Counted from the stretch's first letter, positions 16,221-25,273 are shown. The stretch: DNA of 64,000 nt from UBA5905 sp964609975 (GCA_964609975.1 CAZSTR010000004.1:1-64000), one strand, 5' to 3'. Numbers and translations: made by a program. Notes: a model not told the origin generated them from the sequence alone.

Positions 16221-16265
16221 TGCTCTCGCCGGGAAATGGCCTTTTTTATCTGTAGAATTGTCAAT

Positions 16266-16386
16266 GATGTGTTACAGTTTGCATGACGAATGGTGACTCC
16301 TCCTGACTGTTTTCTGTTAGCAACTTAACTGTAATACTGGATTCCCCATTCGTCACTTCTTTTTTTGTTTGCTTCTGTAACACATC
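16266..16386. repeat. AT-rich element with two nested inverted repeats
   Basis: The outer arms are GATGTGTTACAG (16266-16277) and CTGTAACACATC (16375-16386), a perfect 12-bp pair. The inner arms are TGACGAATGG (16284-16293) and CCATTCGTCA (16346-16355), a perfect 10-bp pair. The element could fold as a 121-nt hairpin, a MITE remnant or a paired operator. It lies just upstream of the yerC promoter. Confidence 0.75.
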
Positions 16387-16429
16387 TATTGTAACCTTAC
16401 ACCTGTTTTTTCTTTTCATAATTTTATGC

Positions 16430-16458
16430 TTTACAATACGAAACAAATAAGCTATAAT
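16430..16458 (+). promoter_or_regulatory. Promoter of the yerC cluster
   Basis: TTTACA (16430-16435) and consensus TATAAT (16453-16458) are 17 nt apart, followed by GGAGGAG and TTG 16500. Confidence 0.85.
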
Positions 16459-16499
16459 AAATAGGATTGGTTCACAACATAAAATTGGAGGAGATTTTT

Positions 16500-16787
16500 T
16501 TGAATCCCAAAATCAAAAACGAGGAAACCGATTTCCTGTTCCAGGCCATTCTTTCCTTGAAAAATACAGACGAATGTTATCAGTTTTTTGAGGATTTATG
16601 CACCGTTTCCGAGCTGAAGGCTATGGCCCAGCGCATCGTTGTGGCGAAAATGCTCAGCGAAAAATGCGTTTACAGCGAAATCGTCAAAAAAACCGGCGCT
16701 TCCACCGCCACCATCAGCCGGGTGAACCGGTCGCTGGAATATGGCTGTGACGCCTATGCCATGATTTTCAACCGACTGAAGGAATAA
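16500..16787 (+). CDS. yerC: YerC/YecD family TrpR-like DNA-binding protein
   Basis: The protein is 95 aa with a TrpR-superfamily helix bundle (DECYQFFEDLCTVSELKAMA) and HTH YSEIVKKTGASTATISRVN, essentially the pattern of Bacillus YerC. The start is TTG 16500, seven bases after GGAGGAG (16487-16493); the longer opening from TTG 16467 would include the ribosome binding site. Members are small transcription regulators of poorly defined target. The nested inverted repeats just upstream may be autoregulatory sites. A methyltransferase and hslO follow with almost no gap. Confidence 0.9.
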   Translation: MNPKIKNEETDFLFQAILSLKNTDECYQFFEDLCTVSELKAMAQRIVVAKMLSEKCVYSEIVKKTGASTATISRVNRSLEYGCDAYAMIFNRLKE

Positions 16788-16789
16788 AA

Positions 16790-17566
16790 ATGAACGACTA
16801 TCGGGACTTTGCGGCCTTTTATGATGTACTGACAGAGGATGTGGACTATGACGGACTGGCCGATTATATCGACGAGTTGATTCGCCGACACGGCGGCCGC
16901 TGGGACCAGATGCTCGATTTGGCCTGCGGATCCGGAAGCCTGTCGCTGGCGCTGGCGGAAAGAGGCGCCGAGGTGGTGGCGGTGGATGGCTCACCGGATA
17001 TGCTGGCCATCGCCCGTGAAAAAGCCGCCGAGGCGGAGGCGGACATCCTGTTTTTGTGCCAGGATATGCGTCGGCTAGACTTATATGGCACGGTGGACAC
17101 CGCCGTTTGTATGCTGGATAGCCTCAACCATATCCTGAAAACCGACGAGCTGGCGGAGATTTTTCGCCGGCTGGGGCTGTTCATCGCCCCCGACGGACTG
17201 CTGATTTTCGACGCGAACACCCCCCACAAGCACAGAGAAACCCTGGGCAATAACGCCTTCGTTTTCGAAACTCCGGAATGTATGTGCGTGTGGCGCAATG
17301 CTCTTTCCGAGGCGCGCTGCGAGGTGGTCATGCAGCTGGATTTCTTCCTGGAGGAGGGGGCGGCCTACAGCCGCTATACCGACGAGGTGCGGGAGCGCGC
17401 CTATGCGCTGTCCACCTGGAAAAGCCTGCTGGAAAAGGCCGGCTTCACACTACTGGGCGTTTATGGCGACCGTAGCCTTCAGCCGCCCTCCCCGGAGGAG
17501 GACCGCTGGTTTTTTGTGGCGCGCAACCGCGCCATCGAACAAAAAAACGATCGAGAGGGATTGTAA
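16790..17566 (+). CDS. Class I SAM-dependent methyltransferase
   Basis: The protein is 258 aa. SAM-binding motif I is LDLACGSGSLSLALAE (about 43-58), followed by motif II VVAVDGSPDML and the motif III-like VDTAVCMLDSLNHIL. The N-terminal DFAAFYDVLTEDVDY is typical of a small-molecule methyltransferase family common in Clostridia next to hslO. The substrate is not predictable. It starts three bases after the yerC stop and its stop abuts the hslO start, so the three genes form an operon. Confidence 0.88.
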   Translation: MNDYRDFAAFYDVLTEDVDYDGLADYIDELIRRHGGRWDQMLDLACGSGSLSLALAERGAEVVAVDGSPDMLAIAREKAAEAEADILFLCQDMRRLDLYGTVDTAVCMLDSLNHILKTDELAEIFRRLGLFIAPDGLLIFDANTPHKHRETLGNNAFVFETPECMCVWRNALSEARCEVVMQLDFFLEEGAAYSRYTDEVRERAYALSTWKSLLEKAGFTLLGVYGDRSLQPPSPEEDRWFFVARNRAIEQKNDREGL

Positions 17567-18442
17567 TTGGGAAAGCTGATACGCTGCCTGACCCGTGATG
17601 CAACGGTGATGGCGATGTTTTTGGATTCGAAGGATATCGTTGCCGAGGCAGAAAAAACTCATCAAACCTCGGCGGTGATGACCGCCGCCCTTGGCCGGCT
17701 GTTGACCGCCGCCTCCATGATGGGACAGATGCTCAAGGGAGCGGAGGAATCCGTCACCCTGCGTCTGAGCGGCGGCGGCCCGGCGGGCTCCGTTCTGGCG
17801 GTGGCCGACAGCCACGGAAATGTGCGGGGCTATGCCCAGCACCCGGTGGTGGAAATCCCGCTCAAGCCCAACGGAAAGCTGGATGTTTCCGGTGCCATCG
17901 GCACCGACGGCCAGCTCACCGTCATCCGAGATGAGGGCCATGGCGAGCCATATTCCGGCTCTGTGCCACTTGTTTCCGGCGAAATCGCCGAGGATGTCAC
18001 CCGTTATTATGCCGTCAGTGAGCAAACTCCCACCGTGTGCGCCCTGGGGGTGCTGGTGGACAGGGATTTGTCGGTGAAGGCGGCCGGCGGATTGCTGATT
18101 CAGCTTCTGCCCTTCTGTCCGGAGGAGGTCATCGACCGGCTGGAGGAAAACATCAGCCGGCTGGAACCGGTGACCGCCATGCTGGATCGGGGGATGGCCC
18201 CGGAGAAAATTCTGGAGCGGGCGCTGGCGGGGATGGAATACGATGTGCTGGACACCGGCACTCCCTCCTACCGTTGCCCCTGCTCGGCGCAACGGGTGGA
18301 ACGGGCGCTGCTCTCCCTGGGCGAAAAGGAGCTACTTTCTCTGCCGGACGAAATGGGACGGGTGGAGGTCAACTGCCAGTTCTGCAACCACGCCTACCGT
18401 TTTTCTAAAGAGGATTTGAAGCGACTGCTTCAAAATGCGTAA
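17567..18442 (+). CDS. hslO: Hsp33 redox-regulated chaperone
   Basis: Hsp33 is a cytosolic holdase activated when oxidants release zinc from its C-terminal domain. The protein is 291 aa, the usual size. The N-terminal chaperone core begins LIRCLTRDATVMAMFLDSKD, and the zinc motif is complete at the C-terminus: CPC near residue 241 and CQFC near 273. The start is TTG 17567, immediately after the methyltransferase stop, with GAGAGGGA upstream. The end overlaps the beginning of the longer open frame of the next gene. Confidence 0.95.
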   Translation: MGKLIRCLTRDATVMAMFLDSKDIVAEAEKTHQTSAVMTAALGRLLTAASMMGQMLKGAEESVTLRLSGGGPAGSVLAVADSHGNVRGYAQHPVVEIPLKPNGKLDVSGAIGTDGQLTVIRDEGHGEPYSGSVPLVSGEIAEDVTRYYAVSEQTPTVCALGVLVDRDLSVKAAGGLLIQLLPFCPEEVIDRLEENISRLEPVTAMLDRGMAPEKILERALAGMEYDVLDTGTPSYRCPCSAQRVERALLSLGEKELLSLPDEMGRVEVNCQFCNHAYRFSKEDLKRLLQNA

Positions 18443-18488
18443 TAGCTTCAAAATCGGTCAAAAGCCGAAAGAGGAGGATTTCACCGCC

Positions 18489-20459
18489 ATGCATAACAAG
18501 CTCAGCACCGTCCGCTCCAACGAACGGATTCTATCGCTGATTTTTTACGATTTTATTGCTCTGTTGCTTTCTCTGTGGGTTGTGTCCGGCTGGAACACGC
18601 CTCATTTGGGAGTTTACGCCCTCAAGAACGCCCTTTTTCAGCTGGCTTTGGTAACGATTTGCCTGTATAGCTCCCGCTTTCTGCTGGGCATTTATCAACA
18701 AATCTGGCGCTTCGCCGGGGTATCCTCCTATATCCGTCTGCTGGAGGCGGATGCGCTGGCGGGCATTGCCTTTTATATCATCGGTTTGTTTTTCCCCATG
18801 TTCCCGCTGTCCTTCGTACGAAAGCTGGCGGTGGTGAGCTGTGATTTGCTGTGCTGCTTCGCCATGCGGATGGTATATCAGTTCCTGTATCAACAATCCA
18901 GTATAAACTCCCGCTTGGGACGACTGATGCGCTCCTTCGTGCGGCTGATCACCGGCGTCAACATCAAGGCGCAAGACCCGGACCGGGAGGAGCCAAGTTC
19001 CCCCAACCGCATCAAAATCGCCATCGTAGGCGCCGGACGGGTTGGCTCCATGCTGGCACAGGAGTTGCAGGACAACAAGCAGGCCAACTATACCCCAGTG
19101 CTGTTCATCGACAATGATGGGCTGAAGGTGGGCCGCCAGATTCGCTCCATCCCCATCGTGGAGGAGAGCGAGGTGGACCAGGCTCTGCTCAATCGCTATG
19201 GAATTCAAGAAATCGTCTTCGCTCTACCCCAGATGGACGCTAAATGTAAAATGGCGCTGTATCAGCAATATCAGCAATTCCAGTGCAAGGTGAAGCTTTA
19301 TGACTTTCCCGTCATGCAATCGGCCGAGAAGCAAAACCGGCAGATGCGCGCCTTCGACATCGAAGACCTGCTGTTCCGAAAGCCCAAAGAATTCATCAAC
19401 GACGCCACCGCTTCCTTCTATACCGATAAGGTTGTGCTAATTTCCGGCGGAGGCGGTTCCATCGGAAGCGAGCTTTGTCGCCAAATCGCCCGCATGAAGC
19501 CCCGGCGCATCATCATCCTCGACATCTATGAAAACGGCACCTATGATGTCCAGCAGGAGCTGCACATCCTGTACTCCGAGGAGCTGGAGCTTCATGTGGA
19601 AATTGCCAATGTGTGCGACCGAAAACAAATGGAAGCGATTTTCGCCCGCTGGCGGCCGGACATTGTGATTCACGCCGCCGCCCACAAGCATGTACCGCTG
19701 ATGGAGCACAACTGCTATGAGGCGGTGCGCAACAATGTGTTCGGCACGCTGACCATCGTGGAAACCGCCGAAAAATTCGGCGTTTCAAAATTTATTATGG
19801 TGTCCACCGACAAGGCGGTGAACCCCACCAATGTGATGGGCGCCACCAAGCGGATGTGCGAGATGATTGTGCAAAGTCGCAAAAGCGCCACCGCCTTCAG
19901 CGCCACCCGCTTCGGAAATGTGCTCGGCTCCAACGGCAGTGTGATTCCGCTTTTCAAGCGTCAAATTGCCAACGGCGGCCCCATCACCCTTACCGACCGA
20001 CGCATCATCCGCTATTTCATGACCATTCCGGAGGCCTCTCAGCTGGTGCTTCAATCCGGCGCCATGGCGAAAAACGGTGAGCTGTATGTGCTGGACATGG
20101 GAAAGCCGGTGAAAATTCTGGAGCTGGCGGAAAATATGATTTGCCTCTCCGGCTTCCGCCCATACGAGGACATCGACATTGTGGAAACCGGCCTGCGCGA
20201 CGGCGAAAAGCTGTATGAAGAACTGCTCATCCGGGATGAGAATCTGGATCGCACGGAAAATGAGCTAATTTTCGTCGAACGGGATCGCCCGCTATCCGGC
20301 GAAAGCATCAACGAAAAGCTATCGCTGTTGCGTCAGGCGTTGGAAACGCGGGACGAAGAAGCCATTCGAAAGGCTCTCCACGAAGCCGTCCCCACCTTCC
20401 ACACCCCGGAGGAGGTCAACAGCAACATCACCTCCGCCCGCGAAATGGCGATGGTGTAA
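18489..20459 (+). CDS. Membrane-anchored nucleotide-sugar 4,6-dehydratase (CapD/WbpM/PglF family)
   Basis: The protein is 656 aa. Four N-terminal membrane segments (about residues 15-130) precede a CoA-binding-like Rossmann domain (KIAIVGAGRVGSMLAQ). The extended-SDR catalytic domain has NAD motif SGGGGSIGSEL, AAAHKHVPLME, and STDKAVNPTNVMGATK, where Met replaces the usual catalytic Tyr as in this family. It removes water from UDP-GlcNAc or a related sugar for surface polysaccharide or glycoprotein sugars. ATG 18489 is preferred because GAGGAGG (18471-18477) precedes it; the frame is open back to 18435, overlapping hslO. No glycosyltransferase cluster is adjacent. Confidence 0.9.
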   Translation: MHNKLSTVRSNERILSLIFYDFIALLLSLWVVSGWNTPHLGVYALKNALFQLALVTICLYSSRFLLGIYQQIWRFAGVSSYIRLLEADALAGIAFYIIGLFFPMFPLSFVRKLAVVSCDLLCCFAMRMVYQFLYQQSSINSRLGRLMRSFVRLITGVNIKAQDPDREEPSSPNRIKIAIVGAGRVGSMLAQELQDNKQANYTPVLFIDNDGLKVGRQIRSIPIVEESEVDQALLNRYGIQEIVFALPQMDAKCKMALYQQYQQFQCKVKLYDFPVMQSAEKQNRQMRAFDIEDLLFRKPKEFINDATASFYTDKVVLISGGGGSIGSELCRQIARMKPRRIIILDIYENGTYDVQQELHILYSEELELHVEIANVCDRKQMEAIFARWRPDIVIHAAAHKHVPLMEHNCYEAVRNNVFGTLTIVETAEKFGVSKFIMVSTDKAVNPTNVMGATKRMCEMIVQSRKSATAFSATRFGNVLGSNGSVIPLFKRQIANGGPITLTDRRIIRYFMTIPEASQLVLQSGAMAKNGELYVLDMGKPVKILELAENMICLSGFRPYEDIDIVETGLRDGEKLYEELLIRDENLDRTENELIFVERDRPLSGESINEKLSLLRQALETRDEEAIRKALHEAVPTFHTPEEVNSNITSAREMAMV

Positions 20460-20494
20460 TTTTCACCTTTTCCTTTCATTTTAAGACAGAACCC

Positions 20495-20534
20495 AAAAAG
20501 CACGGTGTCCCCCTGCGAGGACACCGTGCTTTTT
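20495..20534. terminator. Bidirectional terminator between the dehydratase and GH20 genes
   Basis: A 16-bp perfect stem (20495-20510 with 20519-20534) has an eight-base loop and A5/T5 flanks. It lies between convergent genes. Confidence 0.93.
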
Positions 20535-20542
20535 AAGCTCTG

Positions 20543-22171
20543 TCAGGGATAAATACAGGTGGCGCCAATCACATTGCCGGAAACAATCTGTCCCCAGGCG
20601 TTGAAGCCCACCGGCGTGCCCTCCGCACCGGGCCAAGGGGGCAACAGCCGCTCATCCAGCTCCTCCAACGTGTCGATTCGTCCCTCGGCATAGTCGCTCA
20701 GCCGACGGCGAGCGTCCTCCAGCCGCTGGCGCAGACCGCCAAAGCGGATATCCTGCACCTCGAAGCCCTGGGCCTTGTTTTCCCGATACCACTGGGTGCG
20801 ATAGGCGTCATAAAACGCCGCCAGCCGCTCCAGACACACATCATATTCCGGTAAAACCGCCGCCACACGGGTACGATCCTTGCTGTCATAGGCGGCGCGG
20901 GTGTGCACACCCAGCTCCGCCTTGCAGGCCAACAGCTCACACAGCCGCTGGAAGCTCCGAAATAGATAGCCCAGCGCGGGATGATCGGCGTGAGCGGCCA
21001 GCCGCTTCGCCTCCGCCGCATATTCTTCCGCCGTGCCCTCGCTCAGCGTCGCGTCGAAAATGCCCATCAGCGGGTCATTATACAGCAGATATTTCTCCGC
21101 CGTGATGATGCCGCCCCGGCCGTTGAGGGTGTTGGGCAAATCCATCAGCATGGCATCGTCGAAGGAAAGGCCAAATTTTTTCTGGAACGCGGCCTTAATT
21201 TCCTCCTCGTCCTCCACGCCAGCAGCCAGCTGAGCCGCCTGGAACATGGCGGGCAAAAGGGAAAACCGCGAACATTCGCCGCCGTTGTCGCCCCACATGG
21301 TGAAGAACACATCCTTCACTCCATGCTCGCGACAGCTCTGCAACGCCGCCCGATTCGCCTGAAGGCTGTGAGTGTTGTGGGGGGCGAAGCCCGCCCAGCT
21401 CCAAAAGCCGCCGGCGAAGGCATGGCCCTCCTGCAGCCTCTCATGAGCAACATTCATCTGGTCATAGCGGGCCTTGTCGGTGGAATAATAATCCCAATAC
21501 ACCAGCTTCACATTCTCCGGAATCTGCTTGCGAATTGCATCGAATTGTTCGGTAGAGCTTCCATAATAGTCGCCGCCGTTCGCCAGACGGAAGAACATAT
21601 CCGACCACATTTGCAGAGTGAAGCCATAACGCTTTCCAATGGCAGCCACCCGCTCCAGATGCTTGAGCAGGATGGAGAAGCGATCCTGCTCTCCATGGAG
21701 ATCATAGTATTTTCCGCGTCCCAGCAAATGGGCTTCATCCATGCCCACATTCACGATTTTGCCGGAGATGGTTTTGGACAGAGTGCGGAACATATTTTCA
21801 ACCAGCTCATACACCCGGTCGTCCTCAGCCAGCAAAATATCGTCGATGTCCACATGCCACTGATATTCCGACCAGCGAATCGCTGTCGCCAGATGCGCCA
21901 GCGTCTGGATGCAGGGAATCAGTTGAACCCCCTTAGAGGCGGCATATTGATCCACCTGACGCAACTCCTCCATGGAATAGCGGCCGCGCAAATAGCCGAA
22001 ATACGGCTCGTTTTCCACCTCATAGGTGTCCTCGGTATATAGATACAGGCTGTTATAGCCCAAATCTGCCAGCAAATCCACCCACTTTTCCAAAACCTCC
22101 GGGCGAATCACCGCGTTACGGGAACAGTCAAGCATCACGCCAAAATGCTCAAAGGGTATCTTTTTTTCCAT
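20543..22171 (-). CDS. GH20 family beta-N-acetylhexosaminidase, cytoplasmic type
   Basis: The protein is 542 aa with a TIM-barrel GH20 domain. An early GYNSLYLYTEDTYEV strand, GVQLIPCIQTLAH, and the Asp-Glu catalytic pair in VNVGMDEAH (about residue 172) are the landmarks; the layout resembles hexosaminidase D-type enzymes. No signal peptide is present, so it should cleave terminal GlcNAc or GalNAc from imported oligosaccharides. The start is ATG 22171 with AAAGGAGG nine bases upstream; the longer opening to 22234 crosses the promoter. Monocistronic. A NahK-like kinase lies 17 kb away and could use its product. Confidence 0.88.
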   Translation of the reverse strand: MEKKIPFEHFGVMLDCSRNAVIRPEVLEKWVDLLADLGYNSLYLYTEDTYEVENEPYFGYLRGRYSMEELRQVDQYAASKGVQLIPCIQTLAHLATAIRWSEYQWHVDIDDILLAEDDRVYELVENMFRTLSKTISGKIVNVGMDEAHLLGRGKYYDLHGEQDRFSILLKHLERVAAIGKRYGFTLQMWSDMFFRLANGGDYYGSSTEQFDAIRKQIPENVKLVYWDYYSTDKARYDQMNVAHERLQEGHAFAGGFWSWAGFAPHNTHSLQANRAALQSCREHGVKDVFFTMWGDNGGECSRFSLLPAMFQAAQLAAGVEDEEEIKAAFQKKFGLSFDDAMLMDLPNTLNGRGGIITAEKYLLYNDPLMGIFDATLSEGTAEEYAAEAKRLAAHADHPALGYLFRSFQRLCELLACKAELGVHTRAAYDSKDRTRVAAVLPEYDVCLERLAAFYDAYRTQWYRENKAQGFEVQDIRFGGLRQRLEDARRRLSDYAEGRIDTLEELDERLLPPWPGAEGTPVGFNAWGQIVSGNVIGATCIYP

Positions 22172-22198
22172 TGAAGCCAGCCTCCTTTTTCTGCTTGC

Positions 22199-22227
22199 AT
22201 TATAGCAAAGATTACCCGGTTTGTATT
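22199..22227 (-). promoter_or_regulatory. Promoter of the GH20 gene
   Basis: On the minus strand a consensus TATAAT (22204-22199) is preceded by a TG-type extended -10 (TGCTATAAT) and a weak AATACA -35 at 17 nt. Confidence 0.65.
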
Positions 22228-22282
22228 TGCACAAACGAGAAGCTCATGTGCACTTTTCATCCGAAATGCCGTAAAAATCCAC

Positions 22283-22317
22283 AAAAAAGGGAGACGCTCT
22301 CCCAGAAAGCGTCTCCC
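22283..22317 (-). terminator. Terminator of glyQS
   Basis: A 10-bp stem GGGAGACGCT (22289-22298) with AGCGTCTCCC (22308-22317) is followed on the minus strand by six T (22283-22288). Confidence 0.9.
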
Positions 22318-22341
22318 AGCGGCGTTTGCCGCAAAGCCAGC

Positions 22342-23745
22342 TTAAAACGCCAGTTTTTCCTCAATATAACGGCGCAAATCCGCGATCGCCACCCGCTCCT
22401 GCTGCATGGTGTCCCGATCCCGCACGGTGACACAGCCATCCTCCTCGCTGTCGAAGTCATAGGTGATGCAGAAGGGCGTACCGATTTCATCCTCCCGGCG
22501 ATAGCGCTTTCCAATGGAGCCGGCGTCGTCGAAATCCACCATGAAATACTTCACCAGCTCGTCCCGCACCGCCAAAGCCTTCTCCGACAGCTTCTTCGAC
22601 AGGGGGAGCACCGCGGCCTTGAAGGGGGCCAGTGCCGGATGTAGCCGCAGAACCACGCGCGTGTCGTTTTTCTCCGCGTCCACAACCTCCTCATCATAGG
22701 CGTCGCACAGCACGGCCAGCACACTGCGCTCCACCCCCAGGCTCGGCTCGATCACATAGGGGATATAGTGCTCGCCGGTTTCCTGGTCAAAATAGGTCAA
22801 ATCCTTGCCGGAGGTGTTTTGATGCTGGGTCAGGTCATAATCCGTGCGATCCGCCACGCCCCACAGCTCACCCCAGCCGAAGGGGAACAGGAATTCGAAA
22901 TCGGTGGTCGCCTTCGAATAGAAGCAAAGCTCCTCCGGGTCATGATCCCGCAAGCGCAGGTTTTCGTCCTTCAAACCGATGGACAAAAGCCAATCGTGGC
23001 AGAACTGGCGCCAATAGGCGAACCATTCCAAATCGGTGCCGGGCTTGCAGAAAAACTCCAGCTCCATCTGCTCGAATTCCAGCACGCGGAAGATGAAGTT
23101 GCCGGGAGTGATTTCGTTGCGGAAGGATTTTCCGATTTGGCCGATGCCGAAGGGAAGCTTTTTCCGGCTCGCCCGCTGCACGCTGGGGAAGTTCACGAAA
23201 ATGCCCTGGGCAGTTTCCGGCCGCAGATATACGGTGTTTTTCGCATCCTCCGTCACACCCTGGAAGGTCTTGAACATGAGGTTAAACTGGCGAATGTCGG
23301 TGAAGTTATGCTTTCCGCAGGTGGGACAAGGGATGGCGTGCTCCTCTACAAAGGCCTTCATCTCTGCCTGAGAAAAGGCGTCGATGGGCTTCTCCAGCGT
23401 ATAGCCGTTTTCGCCACACCAGTCCTCGATGATTTTGTCGGCGCGAAAGCGCTCCTTGCACTCCTTACAATCCATCAGCGGATCCGAAAAGCCCGCCAGG
23501 TGGCCGCTGGCCACCCAGGTTTGAGGGTTCATCAGAATGGCGGAATCCAGCCCCACATTATAGGGATTTTCCTGCACGAATTTTTTCCACCAGGCCCGTT
23601 TGATATTGTTCTTCAGTTCCGCGCCCAGAGGACCATAGTCCCAGGTGTTCGCCAGGCCGCCATAAATCTCCGAACCGGGGAAAACATAGCCCCGCCCCTT
23701 GCACAGGGCTACGATTTTTTCCATGGTTTTTTCCGTGTTTTTCAT
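22342..23745 (-). CDS. glyQS: Glycine-tRNA ligase, dimeric class II type
   Basis: The protein is 467 aa, the homodimeric (eukaryote-like) glycyl-tRNA synthetase found in many Gram-positives rather than the alpha2beta2 form. Landmarks are YVFPGSEIYGGLANTWDYGP at the start, a zinc-binding-like CKECKERF and CPTCGKHNF insertion, LRPETAQGIF (motif 2 region), EVEQMELEFF-type EFEQMELEFF, and EPSLGVERSVLA (motif 3). The C-terminal anticodon-binding domain ends at EEKLAF. The leader is short (about 60 nt), so there is no T-box. Monocistronic, with its own promoter and terminator. Confidence 0.97.
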   Translation of the reverse strand: MKNTEKTMEKIVALCKGRGYVFPGSEIYGGLANTWDYGPLGAELKNNIKRAWWKKFVQENPYNVGLDSAILMNPQTWVASGHLAGFSDPLMDCKECKERFRADKIIEDWCGENGYTLEKPIDAFSQAEMKAFVEEHAIPCPTCGKHNFTDIRQFNLMFKTFQGVTEDAKNTVYLRPETAQGIFVNFPSVQRASRKKLPFGIGQIGKSFRNEITPGNFIFRVLEFEQMELEFFCKPGTDLEWFAYWRQFCHDWLLSIGLKDENLRLRDHDPEELCFYSKATTDFEFLFPFGWGELWGVADRTDYDLTQHQNTSGKDLTYFDQETGEHYIPYVIEPSLGVERSVLAVLCDAYDEEVVDAEKNDTRVVLRLHPALAPFKAAVLPLSKKLSEKALAVRDELVKYFMVDFDDAGSIGKRYRREDEIGTPFCITYDFDSEEDGCVTVRDRDTMQQERVAIADLRRYIEEKLAF

Positions 23746-23785
23746 CTTTCCGCCTCCGCCTTTCGAAAATCAAATGTTTCCTTTA

Positions 23786-23814
23786 ATTTTAGTATGAATA
23801 GGGAAAAATGTCAA
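23786..23814 (-). promoter_or_regulatory. Promoter of glyQS
   Basis: On the minus strand a consensus TTGACA (23814-23809) and TAAAAT (23791-23786) are 17 nt apart. Confidence 0.85.
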
Positions 23815-23927
23815 CCGCTCCCCGTCGGTTTTCCGAGAAAATTCCGATGAAAATGCGAAAATTTCCGATTTTTCAGCGAAATTGGCTGTCTCCGTTCCCT
23901 TCGGGCGGACAAGATGGCGAAAATCGC

Positions 23928-23965
23928 TTGAAAAAACCGAAAAGAATGGTATAATATGGTATAAT
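23928..23965 (+). promoter_or_regulatory. Promoter of hflX, with a duplicated -10
   Basis: TTGAAA (23928-23933) is followed at 16 nt by TATAAT (23950-23955). A second TGGTATAAT copy sits at 23957-23965, giving two possible -10 elements ten bases apart. Confidence 0.75.
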
Positions 23966-24002
23966 CATGAATACAATGCGAGAAAAGCAGGAGGCGAGCG
24001 GA

Positions 24003-25259
24003 ATGGCGCAACAATTATATGAAACCGCCGAGGAACAGCAGGAGCGGGTTCTTCTGGTGAGCGTGGACACCGGCGAATTCGACGCAGCGGTGTCCCTGGC
24101 CGAGTTGGCCGAGCTGGCCGCCACCGCCGGCGCCGAGGTGGTGGGCATCGCCACCCAGAAAAAGGAAGCCCCGGACAAAGCCACCTGCCTCGGCTCCGGG
24201 CGGGCGGAGGAAATCGCCCGCCAATGCGCAGCAGAGGATATCGACCTGGTCATCATGGACCGGGAGCTGTCCACCACCCAGCTGCGCAATTTGGAGGAAA
24301 TTCTCCCCTGCCCCATCATTGACCGCACCGCGCTGATTTTGGACATCTTCGCCGGCCGCGCCCGCTCCGCCGAGGGGCGGCTTCAAGTGGAACTGGCCCA
24401 GCTTCAATATCGCCTGCCCCGCCTGGGCGGACAAGGGCTGTCCCTTTCCCGGCTGGGCGGCGGCATCGGCACCCGTGGCCCCGGCGAAACAAAGCTGGAA
24501 AGCGACCGCCGCCACATTCGCCGCCGCATCGACGCCATCCGGGAGCAGCTGGAAAAGGTGGACAGCCAGCGCGAGCGGCGCCGGGAACGCCGCCGCAAGG
24601 ACGGCATCTCCACTGTGGCTCTCGTCGGCTATACCAACGCCGGAAAATCCACCCTGCTCAACGCCCTCACCGACGCCGGCGTGTTGGCCGAGGACAAGCT
24701 TTTCGCCACCCTCGACCCGACCGCCCGCGCGCTGAAGCTTCCCGACGGGCGTCAAGTCATGCTGGTGGACACCGTCGGCTTCGTGCGCCGTTTGCCCCAC
24801 CAGCTGGTGCAGGCCTTCCGATCCACACTGGAGGAAGCGGTGGAGGCGGATGTTTTGCTTAACATCTGCGACGCCTCCAGCCCCCACGCGGCGGAGCATT
24901 TGCAGGTCACCGGCGATTTGCTCAAAGAGCTGGGCTGTGGCGACCATCCGATTTTGCAGGTCATGAATAAATGGGACCTTATGGAAAACGCCGACCCCCT
25001 CGACGGCGCCGGCCGGATTTCCATCAGCGCTCACACCGGCTGGGGAATTTCGAACCTTCTGGAGCGGGTGACCGCCCTCCTGCCGCCGGACAGACGGCGG
25101 GTGACCCTGCTTCTACCCTTTTCCAAAGGGGCGCTGGCGGAAAAATGCCGCCGGGAGGGTCAGGTAGAGCGAGAGAAATATGTCCCCGACGGCCTGTCCA
25201 TGACCGTGACCCTCGGCGCCCGGCTGTTGGCCGAGGTCGCCGACTATATTCTCGAATAA
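24003..25259 (+). CDS. hflX: GTPase HflX, ribosome-associated
   Basis: HflX is a ribosome-splitting GTPase used under stress. The protein is 418 aa from ATG 24003, which has AGGAGG (23989-23994) eight bases upstream; the frame is open back to 23967. The N-terminal HflX domain includes CLGSGRAEEIA and DRTALILDIFAGRARS, then the glycine-rich SRLGGGIGTRGPGETKLE. The G domain has GYTNAGKST (G1), DTVGFVRRLP (G3) and NKWD (G4). It is monocistronic, and its terminator reaches into the opposite-strand ttcA gene. Confidence 0.96.
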   Translation: MAQQLYETAEEQQERVLLVSVDTGEFDAAVSLAELAELAATAGAEVVGIATQKKEAPDKATCLGSGRAEEIARQCAAEDIDLVIMDRELSTTQLRNLEEILPCPIIDRTALILDIFAGRARSAEGRLQVELAQLQYRLPRLGGQGLSLSRLGGGIGTRGPGETKLESDRRHIRRRIDAIREQLEKVDSQRERRRERRRKDGISTVALVGYTNAGKSTLLNALTDAGVLAEDKLFATLDPTARALKLPDGRQVMLVDTVGFVRRLPHQLVQAFRSTLEEAVEADVLLNICDASSPHAAEHLQVTGDLLKELGCGDHPILQVMNKWDLMENADPLDGAGRISISAHTGWGISNLLERVTALLPPDRRRVTLLLPFSKGALAEKCRREGQVEREKYVPDGLSMTVTLGARLLAEVADYILE

Positions 25260-25273
25260 CCTAAACCGAAAAG

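Larger units (their letters stand above)
16149..16499. other. 351-nt intergenic region before yerC
   Basis: This stretch holds the deacetylase promoter (minus strand), an AT-rich element with nested inverted repeats (16266-16386) and the yerC promoter. A 61-codon minus-strand opening (16261-16446) lies across the repeats; it has no recognisable family and is not called as a gene. Confidence 0.7.

Noticed and set aside
16261..16446. 61-codon minus-strand frame in the yerC upstream region
   Set aside because: It lies across the nested inverted repeats, has no ribosome binding site and no family likeness.
20981..22042. Plus-strand 353-codon open frame
   Set aside because: It is antisense to the GH20 gene, which has full motifs and its own promoter and ribosome binding site.
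23746..24002. T-box leader before glyQS
   Set aside because: The mapped-looking promoter leaves about 60 nt, with no specifier stem or T-box sequence; the same holds before hisS.
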